Shown: in pieces, positions 1 to 8,124 of the stretch
How the letters are laid out: each line of letters starts with the position of its first letter
Position numbering within the stretch: the first letter of the stretch is position 1
Origin: CAYMJV01 sp964390545
GTDB taxonomy: Bacteria > Desulfobacterota > BSN033 > UBA1163
Reading direction: 5' to 3'
DNA length: 32,009 nucleotides
Assembly: GCA_964390545.1 (NCBI GenBank)
Contig: CAYMJV010000033.1
Span: 1 to 32,009 of the forward strand
Made by a program: the position numbers and the translations under genes
The notes under the pieces: generated by a model
What the model was told of the DNA's origin: nothing
Databases searched by the model: none
What the model saw: only the letters and a program-made list of their open reading frames with translations

Positions 1-9
1 GCGAAAGTT

Positions 10-106
10 TGGGGATTTAAAAGGCAGAAGGCAGTAGGGAGATGGTAGTAAGCAGTAGGCAGAAAACGGATCGAGATTTTAGACGCTATGCGCTATGCTC
101 TTTGCC
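10..106. repeat. Degenerate short direct repeats downstream of the acyl-CoA synthetase
   Basis: The stretch is built from reiterated words such as ggcagaaggcagtaggga, agtaagcagtaggcag and gctatgcgctatgctc. It contains no convincing gene. The stop codon of the neighbouring minus-strand gene lies at its edge. A similar low-complexity stretch lies at 5305-5420. Confidence 0.5.
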
Positions 107-2179
107 CTATGCCATTTTCAGGACGATGCGTGCATCAACGGCGACGACTCCCTTCTCTAGTACTTTGACTGGATTGATGTCGATCCCTTCGATTTCTGGG
201 AAGTCGGCCACCAACTGCGACAACCTGAGAAGGCTTTCGACCAAGGCCTCGGTATCGAGCGGTTTTTCTCCTCGAAGGCCCTTGAAAATATCAGAACCCT
301 TTGTTTCTGAAATCATCTCCTCTGCTTCGAACCGATTGATGGGAGCCACCCGGAGAGAAGTCTCTTTAAGGATCTCAACAAAAATGCCTCCCAGACCAAA
401 GAGCACGACAGGACCAAAGGAAGGGTCTCGTTTCGCCCCCAAAATAACTTCCCTCCCATCGGGGACCATCTTCTGAACGAGAACGCCTACGACTTTTCCT
501 TGATTCAGGCTATTCATCTTCTCGTAAGCCTTCTCTGCCTGTGAAAAATCATTCAGGTTGAGCGTGACTCCTCCCACATCCGATTTGTGTGAGATTTCGG
601 GAGAGACAACCTTGAGGGCAACGGGTTCCCCAAGTTTTTCCATTGCCTTTTGCAGATCACCCTTTCCTTGGACTACCTGGTAATCTGCTACGGAAATCCC
701 ATAAGCCTGGAGAACTTCGAAAGCCTCCGGGAGAAGGAGATCCCTCTCTTCCCCTCTCGCTTTTTGAAAAAGATGTTCCACCCGGTCACGATTGACTGAA
801 AAAAAAGTAGGCTTCTCTTTCAAAATATTCAGCTTCCTATAGTGATCTCTTGACACGGCTAATGCCATTAAAGCATCTTCAGGCTCTGCGAAGATGGGAT
901 AGTCGAGAGCCCTCTTGATATAAGCCAACTCCTCTTCATCAGTGTTGTATTGAAGAGCAACGGGTTTCTGATATTGAATCGAAAGGTCTTTCACGGCCTG
1001 GATGAACCTCCGGGAAGGTTCTTTTTCCTCTGCTGTGGCTCCGTGCATGAAAAGAATTCCATCGACCATAGGGAATTTAAGGACCTGTTGGAGGATATTC
1101 GTGTAGAGGTCGAAGTTGAAGAGATCGCCAAGATCGAGGGGATTGGTGGGCTGGATGACCTTCGCCCGGAAGAAGCTGTGGAAGCGTTCCTGAAGGGTCT
1201 TGTCTGGAGGCAGAAGATGGAACCCATGCTTTTCTGCCGAATCGGCAGCAACGACACCGATTCCTCCTGATCGGGAGATGATGACCAGATTTTTTCCTTT
1301 AATGGGTAGGAGAGATAGAATTTTCACCGCATTGACAAAGGAGCGGAAGTCCTTTGTCCGAATAATGTCCGCCTGTCGAAGTGCTGCCTCAACAACCCTG
1401 TCATCATTGGCGAGGGCAGCGGTATGGAGCTTCGCAATATGCCGACTTCCTTCTCCTGTATTGGCTTTGTGGAGAATGATGGGCTTCGAAGTGGATCGGG
1501 CGATGTCCATCAACTTCCTTCCCCTCTCAAGACTTTCAAGGTAGAGGCCGATGATCTCTGTCTGAGGATCTTCGATCAGATACTTCAGATAGTCGATCTC
1601 ATCGAGGTCCAACTTGTTTCCCATGCTAACGATTTTCGAAAGACCTACGTTGGCGCTTGTGAGGAGATTCGCGTAGGCGAGGAGGACGCCTCCGCTCTGG
1701 GCCAGGATGGATATTTTCCCCTTGCTGACAGGGCCCCTTTTAAGTTTGACAAAAGGAACAACAAAACCATTGTGGACATTCATGAGCCCGATCCCGTTGG
1801 GTCCTACGATCCGGATCCCCCATTTCCGCGCAATTTGGAGGATCTCACTCTCTAGTTGAGCCCCTTCTTCAGAGTATTCCCTGAAGCCTCCGGTTTCGAT
1901 GATGGCCCAGCGAATCCCTTTCTGTCCGCACGATTCCAATATCCCTGGTACTGTTGAGGCAGGGGTGAGGATGACGGCCACATCGATCCCTTCATGAAGG
2001 TCTTCCATGGAGGTGCAGATTCTTCTCCCAAATAGAATCCCACCTTTTTTCCCGACAAAAAAGATCTCCCCGTTAAATTGAAATTCAAAGAGATTTTCGA
2101 CAATGTTTCTGGCGAGATTATCCGGTCTTTCTGAGACACCGACGACAACCACTGATTTTGGATAGAAGAGTTGGTCCAC
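107..2179 (-). CDS. Acyl-CoA synthetase (NDP-forming), fused alpha-beta ATP-grasp type
   Basis: A 690-aa protein expected to interconvert an acyl-CoA, ADP and phosphate with the free acid, ATP and CoA, giving substrate-level ATP synthesis or acid activation in the cytoplasm. An N-terminal Rossmann CoA-binding domain (about 1-130) is followed by two succinyl-CoA-ligase-like flavodoxin domains (about 150-460). These include the LHTAALA segment, whose His252 corresponds to the phosphorylated histidine of the alpha part. A C-terminal ATP-grasp domain (about 480-690) carries ALKVVSPEISHKSDVGG with Lys523 and a second conserved His531. The length matches fused ACD-type enzymes. The start is GTG, chosen because GGAGG sits about 8 bases upstream. 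The substrate cannot be read from sequence, so acetate, propionate and aryl acids all remain possible. A lysine-acetyltransferase fusion is excluded because no GNAT domain is present. Confidence 0.9.
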   Translation of the reverse strand: MDQLFYPKSVVVVGVSERPDNLARNIVENLFEFQFNGEIFFVGKKGGILFGRRICTSMEDLHEGIDVAVILTPASTVPGILESCGQKGIRWAIIETGGFREYSEEGAQLESEILQIARKWGIRIVGPNGIGLMNVHNGFVVPFVKLKRGPVSKGKISILAQSGGVLLAYANLLTSANVGLSKIVSMGNKLDLDEIDYLKYLIEDPQTEIIGLYLESLERGRKLMDIARSTSKPIILHKANTGEGSRHIAKLHTAALANDDRVVEAALRQADIIRTKDFRSFVNAVKILSLLPIKGKNLVIISRSGGIGVVAADSAEKHGFHLLPPDKTLQERFHSFFRAKVIQPTNPLDLGDLFNFDLYTNILQQVLKFPMVDGILFMHGATAEEKEPSRRFIQAVKDLSIQYQKPVALQYNTDEEELAYIKRALDYPIFAEPEDALMALAVSRDHYRKLNILKEKPTFFSVNRDRVEHLFQKARGEERDLLLPEAFEVLQAYGISVADYQVVQGKGDLQKAMEKLGEPVALKVVSPEISHKSDVGGVTLNLNDFSQAEKAYEKMNSLNQGKVVGVLVQKMVPDGREVILGAKRDPSFGPVVLFGLGGIFVEILKETSLRVAPINRFEAEEMISETKGSDIFKGLRGEKPLDTEALVESLLRLSQLVADFPEIEGIDINPVKVLEKGVVAVDARIVLKMA

Positions 2180-2194
2180 TTTAGATCCTCCTTA

Positions 2195-2292
2195 AATCCC
2201 TCCCCACCTCCCTTTAATAAAGGGAGGTGTAAGACATCCCCCTTTTGTAAAGTCAGTACGACTCGAAACCGAGGGGGATGGAGGGGGATTAT
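2195..2292. repeat. Purine/pyrimidine-rich palindromic repeat (CCTCCCTTT family)
   Basis: A perfect hairpin, CACCTCCCTTT-aat-AAAGGGAGGTG, lies at 2207-2231. It is followed by a looser one in which atccccctttt pairs with the gagggggat region. Related arms recur at 20341-20405 and 22070-22090. The element separates the acyl-CoA synthetase from the lipocalin-like gene and could act as a transcript-end hairpin. Confidence 0.6.
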
Positions 2293-2295
2293 ATA

Positions 2296-3414
2296 TCAAA
2301 TTCCTTTATTAAAGGGGCTGCCATATCCTGTCAATTCGACATACCCCACTCCCTTAATAGGGTTTCCCTGATATTTTCCTTCAACTTTAACGCTACCTTC
2401 CCAGTAGGTCACCCTCGTTGATTCCTGGGTGATCAACTCCTGGTCCTTGACCGTAGGAGTGAGCATCAATTCTATTCGATGGCTGGGAACGTCAATCCTC
2501 CATTCGGAGGGATAGGTGGCTCCGGTCTTTTGGCTTCTCCATCGATCCAATGATTGGACCTGAAATTCTTTTAGAAGGAGGGCATAATGGATTCCGTCCT
2601 GTAAGATGATCGTCCCGCTTGAATAGGGATCGATCCTTCCATCCTGATGGCGAATCTGATAGATCATCAAATCTACACCGTTCTCCAATTGAATACCAAA
2701 CCAATCCCATCCCACCTGATACTCCCGTAGTTGGGTGGAACCGAATTCGTGATCCATCCAAGTTCTGCCCTGAACAGGGATCTCTTTCTTTTTCAAAAAG
2801 ATCTTCCCCTCTGTTTTTAGCCGTGTGATGGAATAATAATGAGAGGCATTTCCCTCTCCCTCTGCCTTCTGGCTGATTCCATTGTGACCATGGATGACGG
2901 GTTTCTTTTCAGGAGTGAGTAGAAGTTCAATGCCAAAGTCCTCATCCCCGCCTTTGAGGAAGTGATCCCTCATGCCCGTCCCTTTCCCCTCCAAGAACCA
3001 GTCTTCGACCCAGACCCGAAAAGGCTTTCCATCTCTCTCATAGGAAGAAGCGCCAGCCTCCCCCAGACTCCCGCGACTGATCTTCTCCCGATACTTGAAC
3101 CTCTTTTTGGATTCATCTGTCAGAGCGAGATGGGCAAAGTAGAGGTTTTGGATCGCCCATTTCGATTTCTCACCTTTCGTCTCTCTCCCTAAAGCTGTCC
3201 TGAAAAAGGTGAGTTGGTATCCATACGATTTCTTCTCTTGATTATAAAGATGCCCTGAATAATACCACCATTCTGTCTTAAATTCAGGATGGGAGAAATG
3301 GTCCTGAGGGAAAGAAAAAGTTCTTCCCGGAAGGGCGCGTTTGAAATCCTCGGCAAAGAGATACGAAGTGGTGAGGTGGAAAAGAAGGATTATCCAGAAA
3401 GTGGTTTTTGTCAT
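2296..3414 (-). CDS. Secreted AttH/CrtC-type lipocalin-like protein (predicted secreted hydrolase family)
   Basis: A 372-aa protein, starting at the ATG whose product begins MTKTTFWIILLF. That start gives a clean signal peptide with likely cleavage after YLFA (about residue 21), so the protein is exported to the periplasm. The EWWYYSGHL motif near residue 48 and WMDHEFGS in the second half are typical of the AttH / carotenoid 1,2-hydratase-like lipocalin fold (COG5621). The family is annotated as predicted secreted hydrolase; its substrate is unknown and no carotenoid genes are nearby. The reading frame continues about 90 codons further upstream, but those codons are translated palindromic repeat (3415-3684), overlap the GIY-YIG gene end, and lack protein character, so they are excluded. 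The chosen ATG itself lies in the terminal GTCATTCTGA word of that repeat, and no good Shine-Dalgarno is visible. Confidence 0.8.
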   Translation of the reverse strand: MTKTTFWIILLFHLTTSYLFAEDFKRALPGRTFSFPQDHFSHPEFKTEWWYYSGHLYNQEKKSYGYQLTFFRTALGRETKGEKSKWAIQNLYFAHLALTDESKKRFKYREKISRGSLGEAGASSYERDGKPFRVWVEDWFLEGKGTGMRDHFLKGGDEDFGIELLLTPEKKPVIHGHNGISQKAEGEGNASHYYSITRLKTEGKIFLKKKEIPVQGRTWMDHEFGSTQLREYQVGWDWFGIQLENGVDLMIYQIRHQDGRIDPYSSGTIILQDGIHYALLLKEFQVQSLDRWRSQKTGATYPSEWRIDVPSHRIELMLTPTVKDQELITQESTRVTYWEGSVKVEGKYQGNPIKGVGYVELTGYGSPFNKGI

Positions 3415-3664
3415 TCTGAGGAGCAAGGCGACGAAGAATCTAATGATAAGAGATTCTTCACGGAGTTTACCCTGAGATCCTTCACTCCGTTCAGGATGAC
3501 CCTTCGTGGAGTTTATCCTGTGCGAAGCCCCGAACCTAATATGGTACGGGGCAGAGCGAATGGACTCAGGGTGACACATGACGAAGGGTTCAGAATGACA
3601 ACAAAAAGCCTTATCTTCCAGGTTGCCCTTGGAAGATGTCACCCTGAGTGTAACGAAGGGTCTT
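3409..3664. repeat. Cluster of CACCCTGAG/GTCATTCTGA palindromic repeats, left of the GIY-YIG gene
   Basis: At least three units are visible: gtcattctgagg...gaagaatct, an inner ccttcactccgttcaggatga unit, and tgtcaccctgag...cgaagggtctt at 3637-3664. Adjacent units are in alternating orientation, so the cluster can fold into long hairpins. The same family occurs at 3976-4202, 22128-22210, 23733-23790 and 31762-31894. Confidence 0.85.
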
Positions 3665-3667
3665 CTC

Positions 3668-3952
3668 CTAGAACCACCCTTCACCCAAATCCTCCCATTT
3701 CGGATTCACCGACCCAATCAATGCTATCTTTTTGCTTCGCAACCACCCCTTAATCTGTTTCTCCCTCGTAATTGCAGATAGAATGTCATTGGTTTCTTCA
3801 AAATAAACTAACTTTGTTATGTTATATTTCTTGGTAAATCCATCGATCATTTTATTCTTATGTTCGTAAACGCGACGAGTCAAGTCGTTTGTCACACCGG
3901 TATATAATGTTTTCGATCGGTTTGTCATTATGTAAACATAATACTGGTTCAT
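3668..3952 (-). CDS. Small GIY-YIG nuclease-domain protein
   Basis: A 94-aa protein consisting only of a GIY-YIG domain. YYVYIMTN and LYTGVTNDLTRRVYEHK supply the paired Tyr residues and the catalytic Arg (about residue 26). A downstream Glu lies in the ITREKQIKGWLR helix, whose REKQIKGW pattern is typical of the UvrC-like / YhbQ-type stand-alone family. Such proteins are predicted endonucleases and their cellular role is poorly known. The gene is complete. It is tightly enclosed by direct copies of a 28-bp palindromic-repeat word: its stop is 3 bases from the repeat at 3637-3664, and its ATG is 23 bases from the repeat at 3976-4003. That arrangement suggests a functional or mobility link to the repeats, which is an inference. 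The gene looks more AT-rich than the flanking genes. Confidence 0.85.
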   Translation of the reverse strand: MNQYYVYIMTNRSKTLYTGVTNDLTRRVYEHKNKMIDGFTKKYNITKLVYFEETNDILSAITREKQIKGWLRSKKIALIGSVNPKWEDLGEGWF

Positions 3953-3975
3953 TTAGGACTTCCATTATCGCCTAT

Positions 3976-4202
3976 TGTCACCCTGAGCAAAGCGAAGGGT
4001 CTTGCCAGATCCTTCACTTTGTTCAGGATGAGACTTTATATCAGATTCTTCGCGGAGTTTATCCTGAGCCTAAAGATCAGACCCTTCGTTTCACTCAGGG
4101 TGACAGGGGGCGAAGGGCTCAGAATGACATGAACAGAAGGCTCATGGAATTGAGAATCACAATGTCATTTTGCGGAGCTTTGGCGCCGAGGGATCTCAGC
4201 TT
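3976..4202. repeat. Cluster of CACCCTGAG/GTCATTCTGA palindromic repeats, right of the GIY-YIG gene
   Basis: The main unit, 3976-4130, begins tgtcaccctgagcaaagcg and ends gggctcagaatgacat. Its layout is nearly the same as the unit at 31762-31894. A further partial unit, 4161-4202, overlaps the 3-prime end of the ferredoxin-like gene and encodes its last residues. Confidence 0.85.
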
Positions 4203-5295
4203 TACTCGCTCTTTCCCTTAAAATCTGTTGATGCAATTCCTTAAAATCCTTTGGAGGAACGGCATCGGACTTTCTGACTAACCGGACGGCGGCCGCTGGA
4301 CAGGGGACCGCACACACCCCGCAGCCGATACACCATTCCAGGTCGACTACAGGGAAATCCCCTTCCATTTTGATCACCTGGACAGGGCAGATCTCGACAC
4401 ATTGACCGCATCCGGTGCATCTCTCCCGGTCCGTCTCCCTGAGAAAATAGGTGGCCATCAAGACATCCCTTGGGATCTTTTTTCGTCTGATCGTCCCCAC
4501 GGACCAGCAGCAACAACCACAGCAGTTGCAGGTATGTTTGATGCCATCTCTCGCGTTGTCCACAAGATGGACGAGTCCGGCTTCTTCAGATTTCTTGATC
4601 ACTTCCAGGGCCTTTGCTTTTGTGATCTTTCTTCCAATCTCCTTTTCTATCAGATATTCTGCCAATTCATCGTATTTGATACAATTTTCGAGAGGATGGT
4701 CACACCGTTTCTTTCCGATCAGATGAGCGGTCGCCCGGCAGGGACAGTGAACAAGGGCAATGACTTTGACTTTCTGAATCAACTCCTCCATCATCTCAAA
4801 AGGAAAGACGGCATGGGTCTCGGGGTCGAATGAAAGGGTCGCAGGAACGTAACGGAATGCTTTTGTGCTCGTTTCTCCATAGGCTTCATACAACTGGTCT
4901 TTTCCGGAATACTTCGCAATCAGCTCGGCCATCTTTTTTGAATTTGGAGTTTCCACACCTCTCCAGAAGAAGGTCTGAGGGAAACCGTAACCAAATTGCT
5001 GAAGGGCGTACCCCATTTCACCCTTTTTCATCTTTTTAGAAAAGAGAAGTCCCCGGTGAGCCAAGTTTGACAGGGTAGATTCTAATTCTTTCTTTGGGAT
5101 CTTTACATGAGGGGCGATCTGGCTGACGGAAACGGGTTCAAAAGGGATTACTTTTGTAGGAATGGCCAAAGCCACTTCAGCTTCTTGGGGAGTGAAGTTC
5201 TCCCGGAGGATTTCGATCAATTCTTCTTTCTCAGGATAACCCATGCCCAACGCCCCGAGATGCTTCGCCAAGTTCTTGTAGACTTCTTCACCCAT
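4165..5295 (-). CDS. Winged-helix and 2x[4Fe-4S] ferredoxin-domain protein
   Basis: A 376-aa cytoplasmic iron-sulfur protein. The N-terminal part (about 20-100) looks like a winged helix (VSVSQIAPHVKIPKKELESTL, then LAHRGLLFSKK). The middle holds unusual cysteine sets: CPCRA at 184-186, C198 and C205, and CNCCGCCC at 256-263. The C-terminal ferredoxin domain has two classical motifs, CTGCGQCVEICP (293-304) and CIGCGVCAVPCP (322-333), enough for two [4Fe-4S] clusters. The central cysteines could bind a further cluster. Related proteins are common in sulfate reducers and syntrophs and are usually annotated only as 4Fe-4S binding; the electron partner is unknown. The last dozen or so residues (KAEIPRRQSSAK) are read from a palindromic repeat, so the original C-terminus was probably replaced when the repeat arrived. 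Confidence 0.85.
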   Translation of the reverse strand: MGEEVYKNLAKHLGALGMGYPEKEELIEILRENFTPQEAEVALAIPTKVIPFEPVSVSQIAPHVKIPKKELESTLSNLAHRGLLFSKKMKKGEMGYALQQFGYGFPQTFFWRGVETPNSKKMAELIAKYSGKDQLYEAYGETSTKAFRYVPATLSFDPETHAVFPFEMMEELIQKVKVIALVHCPCRATAHLIGKKRCDHPLENCIKYDELAEYLIEKEIGRKITKAKALEVIKKSEEAGLVHLVDNARDGIKHTCNCCGCCCWSVGTIRRKKIPRDVLMATYFLRETDRERCTGCGQCVEICPVQVIKMEGDFPVVDLEWCIGCGVCAVPCPAAAVRLVRKSDAVPPKDFKELHQQILRERASKAEIPRRQSSAK

Positions 5296-5304
5296 GATCT
5301 TCTC

Positions 5305-5420
5305 CTCATATCGCCAATGGCAAATGGCCTATGGCTTATGACAAACAAATTCTTGGCTATTGGCCATCAGCAATCAGCTATTAGCCAACTCATAACTCTT
5401 AACTTTTAACTCATAACTTC
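5305..5420. repeat. Low-complexity reiterated stretch upstream of the ferredoxin-like gene
   Basis: Reiterated words such as ggcaaatggcctatggctta, ttggctattggccatcagc and aactcataactcttaac fill the gap between two minus-strand genes. No gene is visible. It belongs to the same class of sequence as 10-106. Confidence 0.45.
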
Positions 5421-5423
5421 TTT

Positions 5424-7982
5424 TTATTCCATCCTCAACGTGTCTACAGCATTCATCTTAGCAGCTCTTCGAGCCGGAATGAAGCCTGCAAGGGTGGAGG
5501 TGACCATGACCATCACCCAGAATTGAATTAAACTCCAGAGGGGAATGGAAAACTGGATCGTCCAACCAAAGGACTGTTTATTGATCACATGGATAAGGAG
5601 GAGCGATAGGAGGAAGCCGGCAATGAGCCCAAGGATATGACTGAAAAAACCAATCATTCCTGCTTCGATCAGGACAGTCTTTTGGACTTGCTTCTGAAAC
5701 CCACCTACCGCCCTCAGGATGCCAATATCCCTCTGTCTTTCAATGATCAAGGCGTTCAAGGAATTAATGATTCCCAGGAAGGCGACAAAGATGGCGATGA
5801 ATTCAAGCGAATAGGTAATGGCAAAGGTCTGGTCAAAAATCTTAAGGATTTCGTTTCGCAATTCGCGATGAGAGATGACAAAAACCTGGTAAGACTTTGA
5901 GTACTTTTCTCGAAAGAAATTCTTGAAGACCTCGAGGGAGACTCCTTCTTCAAGATAGATCCCCGCACTATGAAGAGTCTCGTCATTCCAGAGAGATTGA
6001 AAGAGCTTCTTCTCTATCAAGATCATTCCCCAGTCTGTGGAATAGTCATAGAAGACTCCTGAGACCAAAAAGTTCTGCTCCCCCGCTGGGGTGTTGAGCC
6101 GAATTCGGTCTCCAGGGTTCACTTGATGGCGGAGGGAGAAGCTCTCTGTGACGAGGATCGATTGGCCAGATGCAAAGGATTGGAGGATCTCTCTCGAGTT
6201 CCCTTTGGTGAAGCGAATGGTCTTCAGATGAAGGAAGACCTGTCCATTCACAGCAGCAATCAGGGCGGGTTGATCTCGGTATTCAACTTCTAAGGCCCTG
6301 AAGGAGTCTACGGCTTTAACGCCGGGAAGGGAAGGGAGCTCCCTTGATACTTCGAGAGGAAGAATGGCGGAGTAACCCGTAAGGGAATAAGAACCTGGGA
6401 AGATGAAGGCATCGCCATTGATCGATTGTTCTACCCAGAGATCGACGGTCTTCCTGAAGCTCAAGATCATGATGGAGATGCTGATGAGCATGGAGAGGGC
6501 AGTCATCAAGGCGGCGATCGTGATCACCGTCCTGGCCATGGAGTCCTGGATATAACGGCTCGCTAGTTTTCCTTCTACCCCGAAGAGGCGATGGATGAAA
6601 GGAGCGAAGAGGCGATTGAGCAAAATGATGATAGAGGGGATCATGAAAGCGATGCCGATAACGATGAGGAGAGCGGAGAGAAAGCCGAAGATGGGCTTCT
6701 GCTGAATCGGTTTCTGGAGGGCAAACAGAAGAGAGAGAAGGAGAAGGACGATGCCAATAAGGCTGAAGTGGGTGAGGCGGATCTTGACTTTGGTTTCCAG
6801 GGTACCGAGGGATAAGGCTTCTCGGGGTGCAATGCGAGAGGCCTCTCGCGCAGGGCCAATTGCGGAAAAGATTGACGCAGCCAATCCTATCCCAAACCCG
6901 CTTGCTAAAATGAAAGGGGAGATGACAAGATGTTCTGTCTTCACGATGATGTAAAGAGCGGTGATCGTCCTGGAGACGAAGAAGAGCATGACCTTTGCCA
7001 AACCGATTCCAACTCCTAAGCCGATGAGGCTACCAAACCCTCCGATGAGTCCTGCTTCGCACAGAAAGAGGCCAAGGATTTGAGACCGGGTGACGCCAAG
7101 GGCCCGGAGCATTCCAATCTCCCTCCTTCTCTGGATGACGGAGATGGAGATGGCATTGTAGATCAGAAACATTCCGACGACGAGGGAGATGAGGCTGAGG
7201 GCCGTGAGGTTAAGGTGGAAGGCAGAAACCATCTTTTCTATCTGACCGCTTCGGGTTTCGGGCCTGCGGATTTCCGTTCCAGGAGGTACGACCTTCTTCA
7301 GGTTTTTTTCCACTCCATCCGGGCCGGATGATTTTTCGACGATGAGGTCGATCCGATCAATGAGCCCTACCTTTTCCAGGGCTTCCTGAGCGGAGGCAAT
7401 GTCCATGAGCCCGAAATTTCCCTCCAGCGATTTAGCTGGTCCCTCCATCTTTAGAAGACGGGTGATGGTGAGGATCACCTTTTTAGAACCGAAGATGAGA
7501 GGGAGAACATCTCCCTTCTTCAATCCATGTCGGCTGGCTAATTTTTCTGTAATGGCGATGGCTTTGGGATCCTTTAGAAACTGGAGGTCCTCTTCTGTGG
7601 GGTCATAAAATTGATAATTTCTGAACTGCTGATCGCTGAAGATATCAATTCCCAGGAGGTAGAGAGGTTCTCCGATGGGCTCATCGATCTTGGAGATGGA
7701 CTGGATGACCGGCGTGGCCGCCATGACGCCGGGGACCTTCTTCGCCCTGAGATAAACTTCTTCAGAAAAACCTCTTCCGAAAGACGTGATTTGGAGGTTG
7801 GCCTTTCCGGAAACATGATCCACGGTGGCATTGAAGGATTCGATGGACGTATGAATGGCAATCTGTACGCTGACGAAAACGGAGACCCCAAGAACAATTC
7901 CTATAAGGGAAAGGAATGTCCTCATCTTATTGAGACGGAGGTGGGGGAAGGTGATTTTTTGGAGGAGGTAAGGTAAGGTCAT
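5424..7982 (-). CDS. FtsX/MacB-type ABC transporter permease (large, two FtsX domains)
   Basis: An 852-aa inner-membrane protein. A first membrane segment (about 19-42, FLSLIGIVLGVSVFVSV) is followed by a periplasmic MacB-like domain. The first FtsX block of three helices lies around 265-385 and extra membrane helices around 405-465. A second membrane anchor (ARTVITIAALMTALSMLIS, about 485-515) precedes another periplasmic domain. The second FtsX block (about 725-852) ends in the family-typical AARRAAKMNAVDTLRME. With the ATPase gene 142 bp upstream on the same strand it forms an ABC unit of the LolCDE/MacB/YbbP class, which pulls lipids, lipoproteins or peptides out of the membrane rather than importing solutes. 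The substrate is not known. A further upstream TTG at 8003 lies in repeat DNA, so the ATG was preferred although no strong Shine-Dalgarno is seen. Confidence 0.85.
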   Translation of the reverse strand: MTLPYLLQKITFPHLRLNKMRTFLSLIGIVLGVSVFVSVQIAIHTSIESFNATVDHVSGKANLQITSFGRGFSEEVYLRAKKVPGVMAATPVIQSISKIDEPIGEPLYLLGIDIFSDQQFRNYQFYDPTEEDLQFLKDPKAIAITEKLASRHGLKKGDVLPLIFGSKKVILTITRLLKMEGPAKSLEGNFGLMDIASAQEALEKVGLIDRIDLIVEKSSGPDGVEKNLKKVVPPGTEIRRPETRSGQIEKMVSAFHLNLTALSLISLVVGMFLIYNAISISVIQRRREIGMLRALGVTRSQILGLFLCEAGLIGGFGSLIGLGVGIGLAKVMLFFVSRTITALYIIVKTEHLVISPFILASGFGIGLAASIFSAIGPAREASRIAPREALSLGTLETKVKIRLTHFSLIGIVLLLLSLLFALQKPIQQKPIFGFLSALLIVIGIAFMIPSIIILLNRLFAPFIHRLFGVEGKLASRYIQDSMARTVITIAALMTALSMLISISIMILSFRKTVDLWVEQSINGDAFIFPGSYSLTGYSAILPLEVSRELPSLPGVKAVDSFRALEVEYRDQPALIAAVNGQVFLHLKTIRFTKGNSREILQSFASGQSILVTESFSLRHQVNPGDRIRLNTPAGEQNFLVSGVFYDYSTDWGMILIEKKLFQSLWNDETLHSAGIYLEEGVSLEVFKNFFREKYSKSYQVFVISHRELRNEILKIFDQTFAITYSLEFIAIFVAFLGIINSLNALIIERQRDIGILRAVGGFQKQVQKTVLIEAGMIGFFSHILGLIAGFLLSLLLIHVINKQSFGWTIQFSIPLWSLIQFWVMVMVTSTLAGFIPARRAAKMNAVDTLRME

Positions 7983-7987
7983 AAACA

Positions 7988-8118
7988 AAAATCCAAATGT
8001 CAAAGTTCAAATGTCAAATGAATGTCAAAATAATTCAATGCCAAAACTTTTTTACCAGGAACTTTGATATTTGAAATTTGGATTTCCTTTGAACTTTGGG
8101 CTTTGACATTTGGCATTG
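7988..8118. repeat. Inverted AAATGTCAAAGTTCAAA repeat between permease and ATPase genes
   Basis: The left side reads ccaaatgtcaaagttcaaatg and the right side tttgaactttgggctttgac, followed by atttggcattg. They are approximate reverse complements around a degenerate centre. A related shorter copy lies at 31925-31975. It separates the two genes of one ABC unit. Confidence 0.65.
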
Positions 8119-8124
8119 CCTTGT

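Noticed and set aside
42..476. Plus-strand open frame of 144 codons
   Set aside because: It lies antisense to the acyl-CoA synthetase and shows Ser/Arg/Pro-rich shadow composition with no ribosome site.
3415..3684. N-terminal extension of the AttH/CrtC-like protein
   Set aside because: The codons translate palindromic repeats, overlap the GIY-YIG gene and would bury the signal peptide.
3409..4202. CRISPR-like array
   Set aside because: The repeats are palindromic, of alternating orientation and uneven spacing, with no unique spacers of constant length and no cas genes.
8003..8003. Upstream TTG start for the FtsX-type permease
   Set aside because: It adds seven codons from the inverted AAATGTCAAA repeat and has no better ribosome site than the ATG at 7982.
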